The notes under the pieces were generated by a model. It was not told the origin of the DNA, made no database searches, and worked only from the letters and a program-made list of their open reading frames with translations. From Tessaracoccus sp. SD287 (GTDB lineage: Bacteria > Actinomycetota > Actinomycetes > Propionibacteriales > Propionibacteriaceae), in NCBI RefSeq assembly GCF_017355265.1, contig NZ_JADIJQ010000005.1:1-64000 (forward strand): a stretch of DNA of 64,000 nucleotides. The letters run 5' to 3'. Shown piece by piece: positions 39,777 through 48,230 of the stretch; positions within the stretch are counted from its first letter, which is position 1, and every line of letters starts with the position of its first letter. The position numbers and the translations under genes were made by a program.

Positions 39777-40210
39777 ATTCCGATGGCGGTCGCGGCGGAT
39801 GTTGCGGCCTGCTGAGGGGCGGCGAACGCCGTGGCGTCTCGGCCAGAAGTGCGCTCGCTGCGATCCACTTCGTAGCGGGTGCGGGCGAGATCGTGTCCGA
39901 TGCGCGTCGCGATGAACTCCTCACCTTCGTACCGCTGGCCGTTGCGCTCGTAGGAGTAGTCGCGCACACGCCCGTCGGCGATGATGTTGTCGCCCTTGGC
40001 GAGCCGCTCGGCTCCCTGCTCGGCGGCACCGCGATACGCGATGAGGTCGTGGAAGGTCGTCTCCAACTGCGTGAAGGAGTTGTCGGGCTCCTTGCGGTAG
40101 TGCTCGATGCCGACCTTCATGTACAGACGCGCGTCGCCGCGGTCGGTGTAGCTGAGCTGCGGGTCCGAGGCAACGAAACCGGAGATGGACTGGTGGGTGC
40201 GAATGGCCAT
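39773..40210 (-). CDS. ssb: element-encoded single-stranded DNA-binding protein
   Basis: OB-fold SSB of 145 aa (SISGFVASDPQLSYTDRG, ARLYMKVGIEHYRK, TFHDLIAYRGAAE). It is diverged from the chromosomal copy at 30.7 kb. The tail ends ATAIGM and lacks the acidic partner-binding tip. It probably coats the transferred strand or protects it in the recipient. The ribosome site is AGGAGG, 6 bases before ATG 40210. A short GGTGC/GCACC hairpin lies 56 bases upstream, in the gap to the coupling-protein gene. Confidence 0.85.
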   Translation of the reverse strand: MAIRTHQSISGFVASDPQLSYTDRGDARLYMKVGIEHYRKEPDNSFTQLETTFHDLIAYRGAAEQGAERLAKGDNIIADGRVRDYSYERNGQRYEGEEFIATRIGHDLARTRYEVDRSERTSGRDATAFAAPQQAATSAATAIGM

Positions 40211-40265
40211 GATGGCGTCCTCCTGAACTCGGGCGACCAGCCGTGTGTGGTCGCTGTGTCAGGCA

Positions 40266-40281
40266 GGTGCGCTTCGGCACC
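40266..40281 (-). other. intercistronic hairpin GGTGC-N6-GCACC
   Basis: 5-bp perfect stem with a GCTTCG loop, 12 bases after the coupling-protein stop and before ssb. It is one of a family of similar hairpins in this operon (also at 44957 and 52723). Confidence 0.6.
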
Positions 40282-40292
40282 CAGGCGCAGCG

Positions 40293-42068
40293 TCAGGAGG
40301 CAGGTCGCCGTAAGAGTGCTTCGAGTTCGTCGCGGTCGCTGCGGAGCTGCGCGGAGTCGGCGCGGGTCGGCCAGGCGCGTAGGTCGGTGACGATGGGCGG
40401 CGCGGAGCGCAGCATCGTGATGCCGGCGCCGAATGGCAGGGTGCGGATGCGGTCTGGCGGCAGGATCGGGACGCGGCGGATCGAGCGCTGATTCGAGCGG
40501 GTGCCGTGGTCGCCGAGGGTCACGCTGTCGGTGTACTCGTCTCGCTCTCCGATGAGAGTGGAGAGGTCTTGGAGGTCGCGGCTGTTGGATGCGCCGCCGA
40601 GGATGATCTTGACGATGCTGGCGTCCCAGATCGCGCCGGCCTGGTGTTCGCTCCACCTGTCGCGGGCTTGGGCGAGGGACTGCAAGACCGGCATAGTCGT
40701 GATGCCGGTGCCGCCGCCTTCGGCCATGAGCGTCGGCAGTGACGGCAGAGGGGCCAGGTTTCCGATTTCGTCGAGTGCGAGCAACAGTGGCGGATCGAGC
40801 CGCGCTCCGGGTGAGCGGGCCGCAAGTCGGCGGGCGGTTTCGATGAGGTCTTCGACGAACGCCGCGACCAGTGACGCGGACGCTCCTGCACCGGCACCGG
40901 TGGCGAGCAGGTAGAGGGTGCCTTGCTCGGTGAGGAAGGTCTCGGGGTCGAAGTGTTCGTGCGGTCCTGGCGTGACGGCATCCAGTACACGCGGGTCCGC
41001 GAGGGCAGCGAGTGCGAGGGAGACGCCTTGCCAGATGCTGTCGCGGGTCTTGGGATCGGCGTCGATCATCGCGGCCAGGGAGTCGTCCCAGCCCATCGCG
41101 GCGTTCGGGTGCGAGTTGAGGATGGCGACGGCCTCCGACGCGGCGCTGGGGTCAAGAGTCCATCTGAACAACTCGGCCGGCTGGCGGCCGTCGAGCGCGG
41201 CAGCGTGCAGCAGGCTCTGAAGTGCGGTGCGGGTCTTGCCCTCCCAGAACCCGCCCGACTCGACCCCGCCAGCACTGAGTCCTGTGGCGGCGGCGAGGCC
41301 GTTAGCTCGGATCATCGCGGTCAACGGATCGTCACAGCCGCGAATGGGCGACCAGCACAGCCCGGCGGGGATGCCCTCAGCGAGGTGTTGCGGGTCGAAC
41401 ACCGCGACCGGCCCACACTTGCGGCGTCGAGCGCGGAGGGTCGCTGTGAGGTTGTCAGGCCTCGTGCTGGTCGTGACGACTGCGCCGGGTGCGTCGAGGA
41501 TCGCGTTGATGACGACGTGCAGGCCCTTGCCTGAGCGGGGTGGGCCGATCAGCAGGATCGAGTCCTCTACCGATGCCCATACCTTCGTGCCGCGACTGGC
41601 TCCGAGCAGGTAGCCGACATCCTCCGGTGTCGGGGCTTCCAGCGACGGCCGCAGCGTCCCAGCACGGTGTAGCAGTGCCTTCGCTGACGCGGCCGTCTTC
41701 ACTTCCTGGCTGGTGGCGATTCCGGCGAGGCGGTGAGGGTCGGTCTCGGTCTTCCTGGTGTGGTGGCGCAGCATGATCCAGACCCAGACGGCCGCGGCGG
41801 CAAGCCCGCCGAGCATGACGGCACTGACGAGCCAGTACAGGATCGGGTTGAGCCCGTCAGCGCTGAGCGCGGTCGCGGGGTCGGCGGGGTTGAACAGCAC
41901 CCCGAGGCCCGCAGCCGGGCCGGCGTCCGGCTGCGGCAGGCCGGTGAGGAACGCGGTGACGCTGCCGGCCGCGCGCAGAACGAGCGCGATCCCGAACATG
42001 CCGATCAGCCCGATCAGGGCGGCGTTGGTGAGTTCGTCGCCCATGCCCCCTGCCTGTCGCTGGCTCAT
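40293..42068 (-). CDS. type IV coupling protein (VirD4/TraG-like ATPase)
   Basis: Couples the relaxosome to the secretion channel and pumps DNA. At 591 aa it has two N-terminal membrane segments (around 15-45 and 77-101), Walker A GPPRSGKG at 175-182, and Walker B PPLLLALDEIGNLAPLPSL followed by GITTMPVLQSLAQARDRW, all typical of TraG/VirD4. ATG 42068 overlaps the upstream gene's stop (ATGA). It lies in the standard place downstream of the VirB4-like ATPase. Confidence 0.92.
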   Translation of the reverse strand: MSQRQAGGMGDELTNAALIGLIGMFGIALVLRAAGSVTAFLTGLPQPDAGPAAGLGVLFNPADPATALSADGLNPILYWLVSAVMLGGLAAAAVWVWIMLRHHTRKTETDPHRLAGIATSQEVKTAASAKALLHRAGTLRPSLEAPTPEDVGYLLGASRGTKVWASVEDSILLIGPPRSGKGLHVVINAILDAPGAVVTTSTRPDNLTATLRARRRKCGPVAVFDPQHLAEGIPAGLCWSPIRGCDDPLTAMIRANGLAAATGLSAGGVESGGFWEGKTRTALQSLLHAAALDGRQPAELFRWTLDPSAASEAVAILNSHPNAAMGWDDSLAAMIDADPKTRDSIWQGVSLALAALADPRVLDAVTPGPHEHFDPETFLTEQGTLYLLATGAGAGASASLVAAFVEDLIETARRLAARSPGARLDPPLLLALDEIGNLAPLPSLPTLMAEGGGTGITTMPVLQSLAQARDRWSEHQAGAIWDASIVKIILGGASNSRDLQDLSTLIGERDEYTDSVTLGDHGTRSNQRSIRRVPILPPDRIRTLPFGAGITMLRSAPPIVTDLRAWPTRADSAQLRSDRDELEALLRRPAS

Positions 42069-42616
42069 GTCAACCGCCGCACCGCGAACGTGCCCGAGAT
42101 ACGCCCGAGCAGAATCACTTCCTGCCCCGCAGCATCGGGGATGGTGTCGAGGTCGATGAGCGCGCGTGCCTCACCGGTTCCGGTGGCGTCGGTGTGGGAG
42201 ACGATCGTCGCGACGGCGACATCCTCACCGGGAACGAACCCGTCGGCGGTGACCTCCATCAAACGCGGCACCCGGCGTGCGTGACGACTCCGCCGCGTCT
42301 CCGGCACCGGCTTCTCCAGCAACGCCACGGCGCGTCGGGGTGCGCGGGGACGGATGATGTCAGTGAAGACGCTCCCATCGCACTCCCGCACCTCCACCCG
42401 CACCGCGACGGTTCGGTCCTTGGTGATCGCATCCATGAGCGGCCCGAACGTCGTTCGCGTCCACGCGGTCTCACCGGGTGCCGGGAATGGTCTCCCATCC
42501 ACGGTCGCGGTCAGTGTCCCGTCGACGGCGACGATGACGAGGACGTGCGGCAACTCAACCGGAGCCATACTCTCGTCGTCGTTCGGGTCAGATCGGCGCG
42601 GGCTGGTGAGGTTCAT
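42065..42616 (-). CDS. ICE protein of unknown function, 183 aa
   Basis: Translationally coupled on both sides (ATGA overlaps at 42613-42616 and 42065-42068) between the VirB4-like ATPase and the coupling protein, so it is clearly a gene. The N-terminal 100 residues contain beta-strand-like segments (VLVIVAVDGTLTATVDGRPFP) and the rest has no membrane segment or known motif. Fixed position suggests an accessory to the ATPase or coupling protein. A start further upstream would lie inside the ATPase gene in another frame. Confidence 0.75.
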   Translation of the reverse strand: MNLTSPRRSDPNDDESMAPVELPHVLVIVAVDGTLTATVDGRPFPAPGETAWTRTTFGPLMDAITKDRTVAVRVEVRECDGSVFTDIIRPRAPRRAVALLEKPVPETRRSRHARRVPRLMEVTADGFVPGEDVAVATIVSHTDATGTGEARALIDLDTIPDAAGQEVILLGRISGTFAVRRLT

Positions 42617-44097
42617 CGGTGGCCTCCCGCCGCGCGGCTGCTGGTGTCGAACAAGGCGAGCTCGGCAGGGTGCAGCTGATGCTGTGTGACGAAGCTCCTG
42701 GCCTTGATTCGCCACAGCCCTTGGCCGACGCCGAGGTTCGGCAAGAGCTGTTGCTCGGTGCCGGTCAGGCCAAGCGCGGTCGCGGTCGGGCCGAGCTGGT
42801 CGGATTCCTGGCGGTACACGATCCGGGTCTCGGCGTTCGCGAGCAGTGAGTTGGCCAGCGACCGCATCGCGGAGCCTTGGTCGCCCACGTTGTCGAGGTC
42901 GGTGAGCTTGTGGAAGATCAGCATGTTCGCGATCCCGTAATGCCGGGCCAGTCGCCAATGCGCGTCCATCCGCCGCAGCAACGCCGGGTGGGACATGAGT
43001 CGCCAGGCTTCGTCGTAGATCACCCACCGTTGCCCGCCGTTCGGGTCGAGCAGCGCGGACTCCATCCACGCCGACGAGCACGTCATCAACACCGAGATCA
43101 GCGTCGAGTTCTCCGTGACCCGGGACAGGTCGAGGGAGATCATCGGCAACGACGGATCGAACCTGACCGTGGACGGGCCGTCGAACAGCCCGGCCAGGTC
43201 ACCGGCCACGAGACGGCGCAGCGCGTGACCGACCAGACGCCCGTCCTCGGCCAGCCTGCCGTCGGCATCCGCACTGGGTGCCAGGATGCGGTCGACGACC
43301 ATCGGCAGGATCGGCACATCGTTCTCCCGCACCATCTGGGTCAGGGCGATGTCGATCGCGGTGTGCTCCAACGGCGACAACCCGCGTGCGAGCACGGTCT
43401 CGGCGAGCGCACCGATCAGGTCACGACGCCGGGCCGCGACCGTGTTGGTCCACTGCTCATCCGAGAGGCCCGCTGGCCGGTGGCCCTCGTCGAGCGGGTT
43501 TAGGCGGGTGTTGAGGCTGTGGCCGAGCACGATCGCGCGTCCGCCGACGGCGTTGGCGACCGCGGTGTGCTCGCCCTTCGGGTCGCCGGGAACGTATACG
43601 CGCCGCCCGAACGGCAACGACCGCGTATAGAGCGATTTGGCGAGGCTCGACTTCCCGGAGCCGACGATCCCGGCCAGCACCACATTCGGTGCGGTGATGA
43701 TCCCGCGTGCGTACAGCACCCACGGGTCGTAGACGAAGCTCCCACCCGAGTACAGGTCCTGCCCCACGAACACTCCATCGGCGCCGAGGCCGCCCTCGGC
43801 GACGAACGGATACGCGCCCGCCAGCGTCGCCGAGGTGTCCTGATGCCTGGTCAGATGGAACCGGCCTGGCGTCCGCAACCGCGCGGCACCTGGCTCGCCG
43901 GCCTTCGGGAGGTAGATCGTGGCGCGCCGCTCGGCCCGCTCCTGCTCGGCCTTGAGCTTGGCGGACGCGAGTGTGGCCTTGCGCTGCTCGGCATGCAAGC
44001 GGGCTTCTGCGCGGTGGCGCTGCTTGCGGAGCTTCCGGCGTTCCTTCGACGGTGCCACCAGAACAGCGGTGTGCAGCCGTTCCCGATCCTGGGTCAC
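42613..44097 (-). CDS. VirB4-like ATPase (C-terminal ATPase half)
   Basis: ATP-binding motor of the type IV secretion channel. A basic coiled-coil-like N-terminus (about 1-60) is followed by Walker A GIVGSGKS at 143-150 and Walker B RWVIYDEAWRLM near 365, with QESDQLGPTATALGLT near the end. The usual N-terminal VirB4 domain is absent; the separate SCO6880-type protein encoded upstream seems to supply it. The start GTG 44097 overlaps the preceding stop (GTGA). 494 aa. Confidence 0.88.
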   Translation of the reverse strand: MTQDRERLHTAVLVAPSKERRKLRKQRHRAEARLHAEQRKATLASAKLKAEQERAERRATIYLPKAGEPGAARLRTPGRFHLTRHQDTSATLAGAYPFVAEGGLGADGVFVGQDLYSGGSFVYDPWVLYARGIITAPNVVLAGIVGSGKSSLAKSLYTRSLPFGRRVYVPGDPKGEHTAVANAVGGRAIVLGHSLNTRLNPLDEGHRPAGLSDEQWTNTVAARRRDLIGALAETVLARGLSPLEHTAIDIALTQMVRENDVPILPMVVDRILAPSADADGRLAEDGRLVGHALRRLVAGDLAGLFDGPSTVRFDPSLPMISLDLSRVTENSTLISVLMTCSSAWMESALLDPNGGQRWVIYDEAWRLMSHPALLRRMDAHWRLARHYGIANMLIFHKLTDLDNVGDQGSAMRSLANSLLANAETRIVYRQESDQLGPTATALGLTGTEQQLLPNLGVGQGLWRIKARSFVTQHQLHPAELALFDTSSRAAGGHR

Positions 44098-44924
44098 AGC
44101 CCCAGCCCCCGCGCCTGCTTCACCGCGGCGATCTTCGCGGGCTCGAACCATGACCCATCCCGCTTCGAGGACGAAAGGTCGGTCCGCTTCGGAGCACTCG
44201 GCGATGAGTGCGACACCCGCAGCTCCGGGCCGTTCCGCGTCGGGGACGGCCCGGTCTGTGCCGCTTCCTGAGCCTCGGTGTCGGGTTCGGTGTAGCGGCG
44301 CAGCAGCGAGACGTACCCGACGTGTGGGTTGACGACCAGCGCGTAGTCGCCGGCGATCGCCACCTGGTCGTTGGTTCCCTGGCCGGGCTCGTCGTAGACG
44401 TACCCGTTCTCCAGCGCAGCCTGCGTGGTCTCGTCCCCGTAGTCCCACTTCGCGAGGTAGTCCACCGCATCGACATGCCCCAGCTCACCGAGGATGCGCA
44501 ACGGCCTGTCGGCCTCATCGCCCTGAAGGAACACCACGTTGACCCACCTGGACGGCGCGGCCTCCTCGACGGCGGGGTCGGGGTGCCAGGCGATCCGGCC
44601 GGCCGCTATGAAGCCCTCCGCGAGCCGGTCGTAGGCCCGGTCCACGAGGTTCGCCGACTGGCGCAACTCCTCCGCAGTAGCCAGCGCGTCCCGCACCCCG
44701 GCCTCGTGGCTTCCGTCGTCGTTGAACGCGTGCGCAACCTTGCGCTCGTGAACATCCGCGATCTGATCGAGCACCTGCCGCAGCGACCGCATCCCCGACG
44801 AGAGGTCGCCGATCACCCCATACATCTGCGCGGGCTGATCGAAGCCCCGGCTCGCGTGAGCCAACCCCCGCAGCGCCTCGGACGCCTCAGCAGCGTCGGC
44901 AGTCGAATCGAAGAACGTGGGCAT
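44094..44924 (-). CDS. ICE protein of unknown function, 276 aa
   Basis: N-terminal helical region (FFDSTADAAEASEALRGLAHASRG ... LRQVLDQIADVHERKVAHAF) followed by a mixed region, ending in a Ser/Pro-rich linker and a basic tail. No membrane segment. ATG 44924 has GAGGAGG 6 bases upstream; an in-frame ATG at 44963 lacks one. The end overlaps the VirB4-like start. It is now the first gene of its transcript because the opposite-strand cargo gene separates it from the SCO6880-type gene. Confidence 0.75.
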   Translation of the reverse strand: MPTFFDSTADAAEASEALRGLAHASRGFDQPAQMYGVIGDLSSGMRSLRQVLDQIADVHERKVAHAFNDDGSHEAGVRDALATAEELRQSANLVDRAYDRLAEGFIAAGRIAWHPDPAVEEAAPSRWVNVVFLQGDEADRPLRILGELGHVDAVDYLAKWDYGDETTQAALENGYVYDEPGQGTNDQVAIAGDYALVVNPHVGYVSLLRRYTEPDTEAQEAAQTGPSPTRNGPELRVSHSSPSAPKRTDLSSSKRDGSWFEPAKIAAVKQARGLGL

Positions 44925-44956
44925 GGTCGGCCTCCTCGGGAGTCGTGTGATGAGGA

Positions 44957-44974
44957 GGTGCACTGTGAAGCACC
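44957..44974 (-). other. intercistronic hairpin GGTGC-N8-GCACC
   Basis: 5-bp perfect stem, 33 bases upstream of the 276-aa gene start and within the divergent gap to the cargo gene. Second member of the hairpin family. Confidence 0.55.
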
Positions 44975-45059
44975 CCGGCGCTGTCGGAGTCGGCTGACAT
45001 ACTTGACGGAGGCGTCGGAGGGAGGCACAAGGCAGTCACCGGCGAGAAGGAGAGCCCAC

Positions 45060-46754
45060 ATGGACGACGCGCGCGACGAGTCCGGTAGCGACGAGGCCGT
45101 TGACGGGCAGGCCAAGGAAGATGGTCAGATCAGGTCTGACGCGCATGAACTCGCGACATCCACGACCCTCGTCGAAGTGACACCAGGTGTCGCAGTCGTA
45201 TTCGGCGAAGTCCCCGACGGTCTTGAACTCATCAGCCTCGACATGGTGCCCTCCTTTGACCGCGCCCAGCTCTCCACCGCTCTTGGCTCCCTCGGCAACG
45301 CAGGCACCATCGTCGGAAACGTTGCGGAAGCTGTGTCGAGCGCGCAAGGCCTCTTCCGCGTCAACGATGCGACGCTGTCTCTGTTGAAGAGCGGCGGCCA
45401 GATGGCAGCAAAGGACGGCGCCAAGCTCGGGGCGATCTTCAAGAACGGTGAAATGGTCGCGCAGGCACGCTTCATCCCCGCTTCGATGACGGCCGCCACG
45501 GCGATCGCAGCCATCGGCCCGGCTGTCGCCATGATCGCGCTCCAGATGCAGCTCGGTGAGATTTCGGGCCTCGTCCGCTCCAACATTCAGCTCACGACGC
45601 AGACGCTCAAGGTCATCCGGAACGAGCAATGGGCAGAGCTTGAAGGGCTGGCGGAGTCCGTGGATGAGGCGGTGAAGGAGACCCGCGAACTCGACGCCAT
45701 CACAGACTCTGTCTGGGAGCCCATCGCTCCCAGCGGCCCCAACATCCGCAAGCAACTGAAGCTGTACCGCAAGAACGTGGCTGGCCACGTTCTGGAACTC
45801 GGGAAGGTGGAGGGTCGCGCTCGCCGTCAGTACCTCGAATCCAACGCCGAAGCAATCGTCTTCGATACCTACGCGCTGCTCAGCTCGCTGAAGACCCACG
45901 CGGAGTACCAGGCGGTCCGGGCTGCCCTCGCCAGAACACGAAGCACCAACGACGAGAGCGAAGCGCAGCTCTTCGACCGGATCGCCCGGAACACGCCCGC
46001 CGAGATCAACGAGTCGCTCTCCGAAATCCGCTCGTTGACCGAGTCACTCGTGCGTGAATTGCGGATCATCGCCGAGCTCCCCGGTCGCGCTACCGTGCCT
46101 CTCACGAAGAAGCGGAAGGATGCAAAGGCGTCTCAGCTCACTTGCAGGCAGCTCCTCGAAGCCATCGAGCCCTTGGCCGACATGCTCCAGCCAGCAGTCG
46201 AGATGCCAGCAGTGCCGGCCACAGTGTGCGCACCCGAAGGGCTCGATCTTGATCCCTATCTGCATGTGCTTCGGTGGTTCCTGGAGGACGGTGAACAACT
46301 CCGCAGCATTGCGTTCCCGTACGAGACCGGCGCACACAACCTCACAGGAGTGGTGCCAGCGCTCCTGGCCAAGCGTGTCGATACCGCCTGGGACGCGCTC
46401 GCCCCCGGAAGGGCCGGCGCGATGGCCGAGATACTCACGTCCAGCACCTTCGTCGCAGTGACAGACCGCCGAATCGTCACCGCGACACCGAAGGCGCTTC
46501 TACGTCGTGGCGAGCTCGGCACCACCTACCCACTCGATGAGGTGAAGTACGTGCGTCCGAGAACGAATCACGGAGATCGAGTGCGGCCAACCATCGGCGT
46601 CACCACAGAACGAAGTGATGTCCAGTGGATGTTCCCTGCTGACGCCGACCACGAGAGCATCGATGCCCTCGTGACTGTGATCGCAGATGGCGCTTCTGGT
46701 CGCACCGAAGCTCGGGCTGCCAGTGCCTCTGCTGCTGAGTTGCCGTCCGCGTAG
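45060..46754 (+). CDS. cargo protein of unknown function with PH-like C-terminus, 564 aa
   Basis: Opposite in strand to the whole transfer block and inserted between two of its genes; the stop is 3 bases from the convergent SCO6880-type stop. The acidic N-terminus (MDDARDESGSDEAVDGQA) precedes a beta-rich segment. A hydrophobic helix follows (SMTAATAIAAIGPAVAMIAL) and then a long coiled-coil-like region with EISGLV ... LKVIRNEQWAEL. The C-terminal 90 residues (TFVAVTDRRIVTATPKALL ... GVTTERSDVQWMF) resemble a bacterial PH domain. ATG 45060 has GAAGGAGA upstream. No function is known to me; defence, entry exclusion or toxin are options. Confidence 0.8.
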   Translation: MDDARDESGSDEAVDGQAKEDGQIRSDAHELATSTTLVEVTPGVAVVFGEVPDGLELISLDMVPSFDRAQLSTALGSLGNAGTIVGNVAEAVSSAQGLFRVNDATLSLLKSGGQMAAKDGAKLGAIFKNGEMVAQARFIPASMTAATAIAAIGPAVAMIALQMQLGEISGLVRSNIQLTTQTLKVIRNEQWAELEGLAESVDEAVKETRELDAITDSVWEPIAPSGPNIRKQLKLYRKNVAGHVLELGKVEGRARRQYLESNAEAIVFDTYALLSSLKTHAEYQAVRAALARTRSTNDESEAQLFDRIARNTPAEINESLSEIRSLTESLVRELRIIAELPGRATVPLTKKRKDAKASQLTCRQLLEAIEPLADMLQPAVEMPAVPATVCAPEGLDLDPYLHVLRWFLEDGEQLRSIAFPYETGAHNLTGVVPALLAKRVDTAWDALAPGRAGAMAEILTSSTFVAVTDRRIVTATPKALLRRGELGTTYPLDEVKYVRPRTNHGDRVRPTIGVTTERSDVQWMFPADADHESIDALVTVIADGASGRTEARAASASAAELPSA

Positions 46755-46757
46755 CCT

Positions 46758-48227
46758 CTACACCTTGCGACAGAGCGGTAGCGCGGCGGCAGTGAACGCG
46801 GCTGCTTGCTGGCCGACGAGCAGCCGGGTCTCGCAGGAGGCTTGGATCGCGGCTTGCTCGATGGCGGCCACCGCTGCGTCGAGTTCCTCGACGGTGGGTG
46901 CGGACACAGCGATGAGGCCGGTGTAGCGCAGGATGCCGTGACCGGCTGTGAGGTCGGCTTCTTGTTGGAGTACGTCGTGGTACTCGGCGGTCTGGGAGGC
47001 GTCCTCGATCTGGCCGATCTTCGCGCGCTGGGCTTGGTCGGAGATGTGCTCGACCTTCTTCTTGCGGATGTCGCGGGCGGCCTGGTCGGAGCGCATCGGG
47101 GTGCAGATCAGCGAGAACGAGCGCTGGATGCCGGTGGACAGCAGGACCGGTGATAAGAACCCCGGATACACCAGCGACCGCGGCCATTCGCTGACCCAGA
47201 GCACCGCGTGGTGGGCGGAGTCGGTGCGCAGCCGGCTCCAGGTCTCGGTGACTGCGACTGGACCTGCCGTGGCGAGCGACTGGCCGAGCCTGCCGTGACG
47301 TTCCAGGGTGGCGGCGATGGCTGGGTCGTAAGCCGAGCGCAGCATGACCGCGATCTGCCCTGGGGCGAGCCATCCTGACGGTGACAGGTCGGCGGAGCGG
47401 AGCGCGGCGACGAGGGTGTTCATCTCTTGCCGCAGCACGGCGGCGGCACCGCGTATCCCGCCGCCGGCGGTTCTGATCTGCCGGGCGCTGGCACGCATGT
47501 CGAGCGACAGCGAGAGTGTGGTGGCGTGGCGCTCGCCGGCGGGACCGGCACGTTCGATCAACTCTGCGTAGGTGTCGGCTGCCCATGACCCGTCGGGGGT
47601 GCCGTGCGTGGCCCACCATTCGGCTAGGCCGGTGCCGGAGTCTGGGAGGGTGCGTTCGAGGACTTGCAGGGTTGCGATGCGCCCGGACCGGCAAACGGTG
47701 GCAAGGACTCGGCCCCAGGAGGTGACGCGGCGTTCCTGCTCACCGGGGTCGAGGAGCACGAACGCGGGATGCGTGACCTCGCACACCACGGTCAGGGTGG
47801 CGGCGTGCGGGTCATGGATCATCCCGGCGCTGGTGTCGGGGTCGGTGTACTCGCGCAGCCGTGCCATGTCTCCGGGCAGCGCGAGTGTGCCGACGGGGCG
47901 GGGTACGACGATCCTGCGCCGGTAGAGCAGTTGCCCGCCGGTGGTGCGCCATAGCCACCAGCAGGCGATCGGTAGCCATTCCACGATCGGTCTGCCCGCG
48001 ATGGGTATCCAGGTCAGTGCGGCGGCGAGTACCCAGATCGGGGCGGTGTAGGCGAGCAGCATTCCGCCTCCGGCGTAGAACGCGCCGATGAGGGTGGCTC
48101 CGCCGATGGCGAGGGTGATGAGTTGGGTCAGCGAGAGGCCGAGGAGGACACCGCGTCGGGTGAGGCGGGAGAACTTCACCGGCACCAGCTCGCCCGCGGT
48201 CGGCCGGTCGTTGTTCGTGCTGCTCAT
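46758..48227 (-). CDS. SCO6880-family conjugation protein (VirB3/VirB4 N-terminal-like)
   Basis: A 489 aa protein beginning with a short polar N-terminus and two adjacent membrane segments (LSLTQLITLAIGGATLIGAFY and LLAYTAPIWVLAAALTWIP), then a large cytosolic domain. This matches the SCO6880 family of actinobacterial conjugative elements, which resembles PrgI/VirB3 fused to the non-ATPase part of VirB4. No Walker motifs are present. It probably partners the 494-aa ATPase. ATG 48227, with AAGGAG embedded in the end of the upstream gene 6 bases before it. Confidence 0.85.
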   Translation of the reverse strand: MSSTNNDRPTAGELVPVKFSRLTRRGVLLGLSLTQLITLAIGGATLIGAFYAGGGMLLAYTAPIWVLAAALTWIPIAGRPIVEWLPIACWWLWRTTGGQLLYRRRIVVPRPVGTLALPGDMARLREYTDPDTSAGMIHDPHAATLTVVCEVTHPAFVLLDPGEQERRVTSWGRVLATVCRSGRIATLQVLERTLPDSGTGLAEWWATHGTPDGSWAADTYAELIERAGPAGERHATTLSLSLDMRASARQIRTAGGGIRGAAAVLRQEMNTLVAALRSADLSPSGWLAPGQIAVMLRSAYDPAIAATLERHGRLGQSLATAGPVAVTETWSRLRTDSAHHAVLWVSEWPRSLVYPGFLSPVLLSTGIQRSFSLICTPMRSDQAARDIRKKKVEHISDQAQRAKIGQIEDASQTAEYHDVLQQEADLTAGHGILRYTGLIAVSAPTVEELDAAVAAIEQAAIQASCETRLLVGQQAAAFTAAALPLCRKV

Positions 48228-48230
48228 CGT

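Noticed and set aside
44208-45059. N-terminal extension of the 564-aa cargo protein
   Set aside because: The frame stays open upstream, but it lies opposite the 276-aa gene and has no ribosome site; the ATG at 45060 has a strong one.
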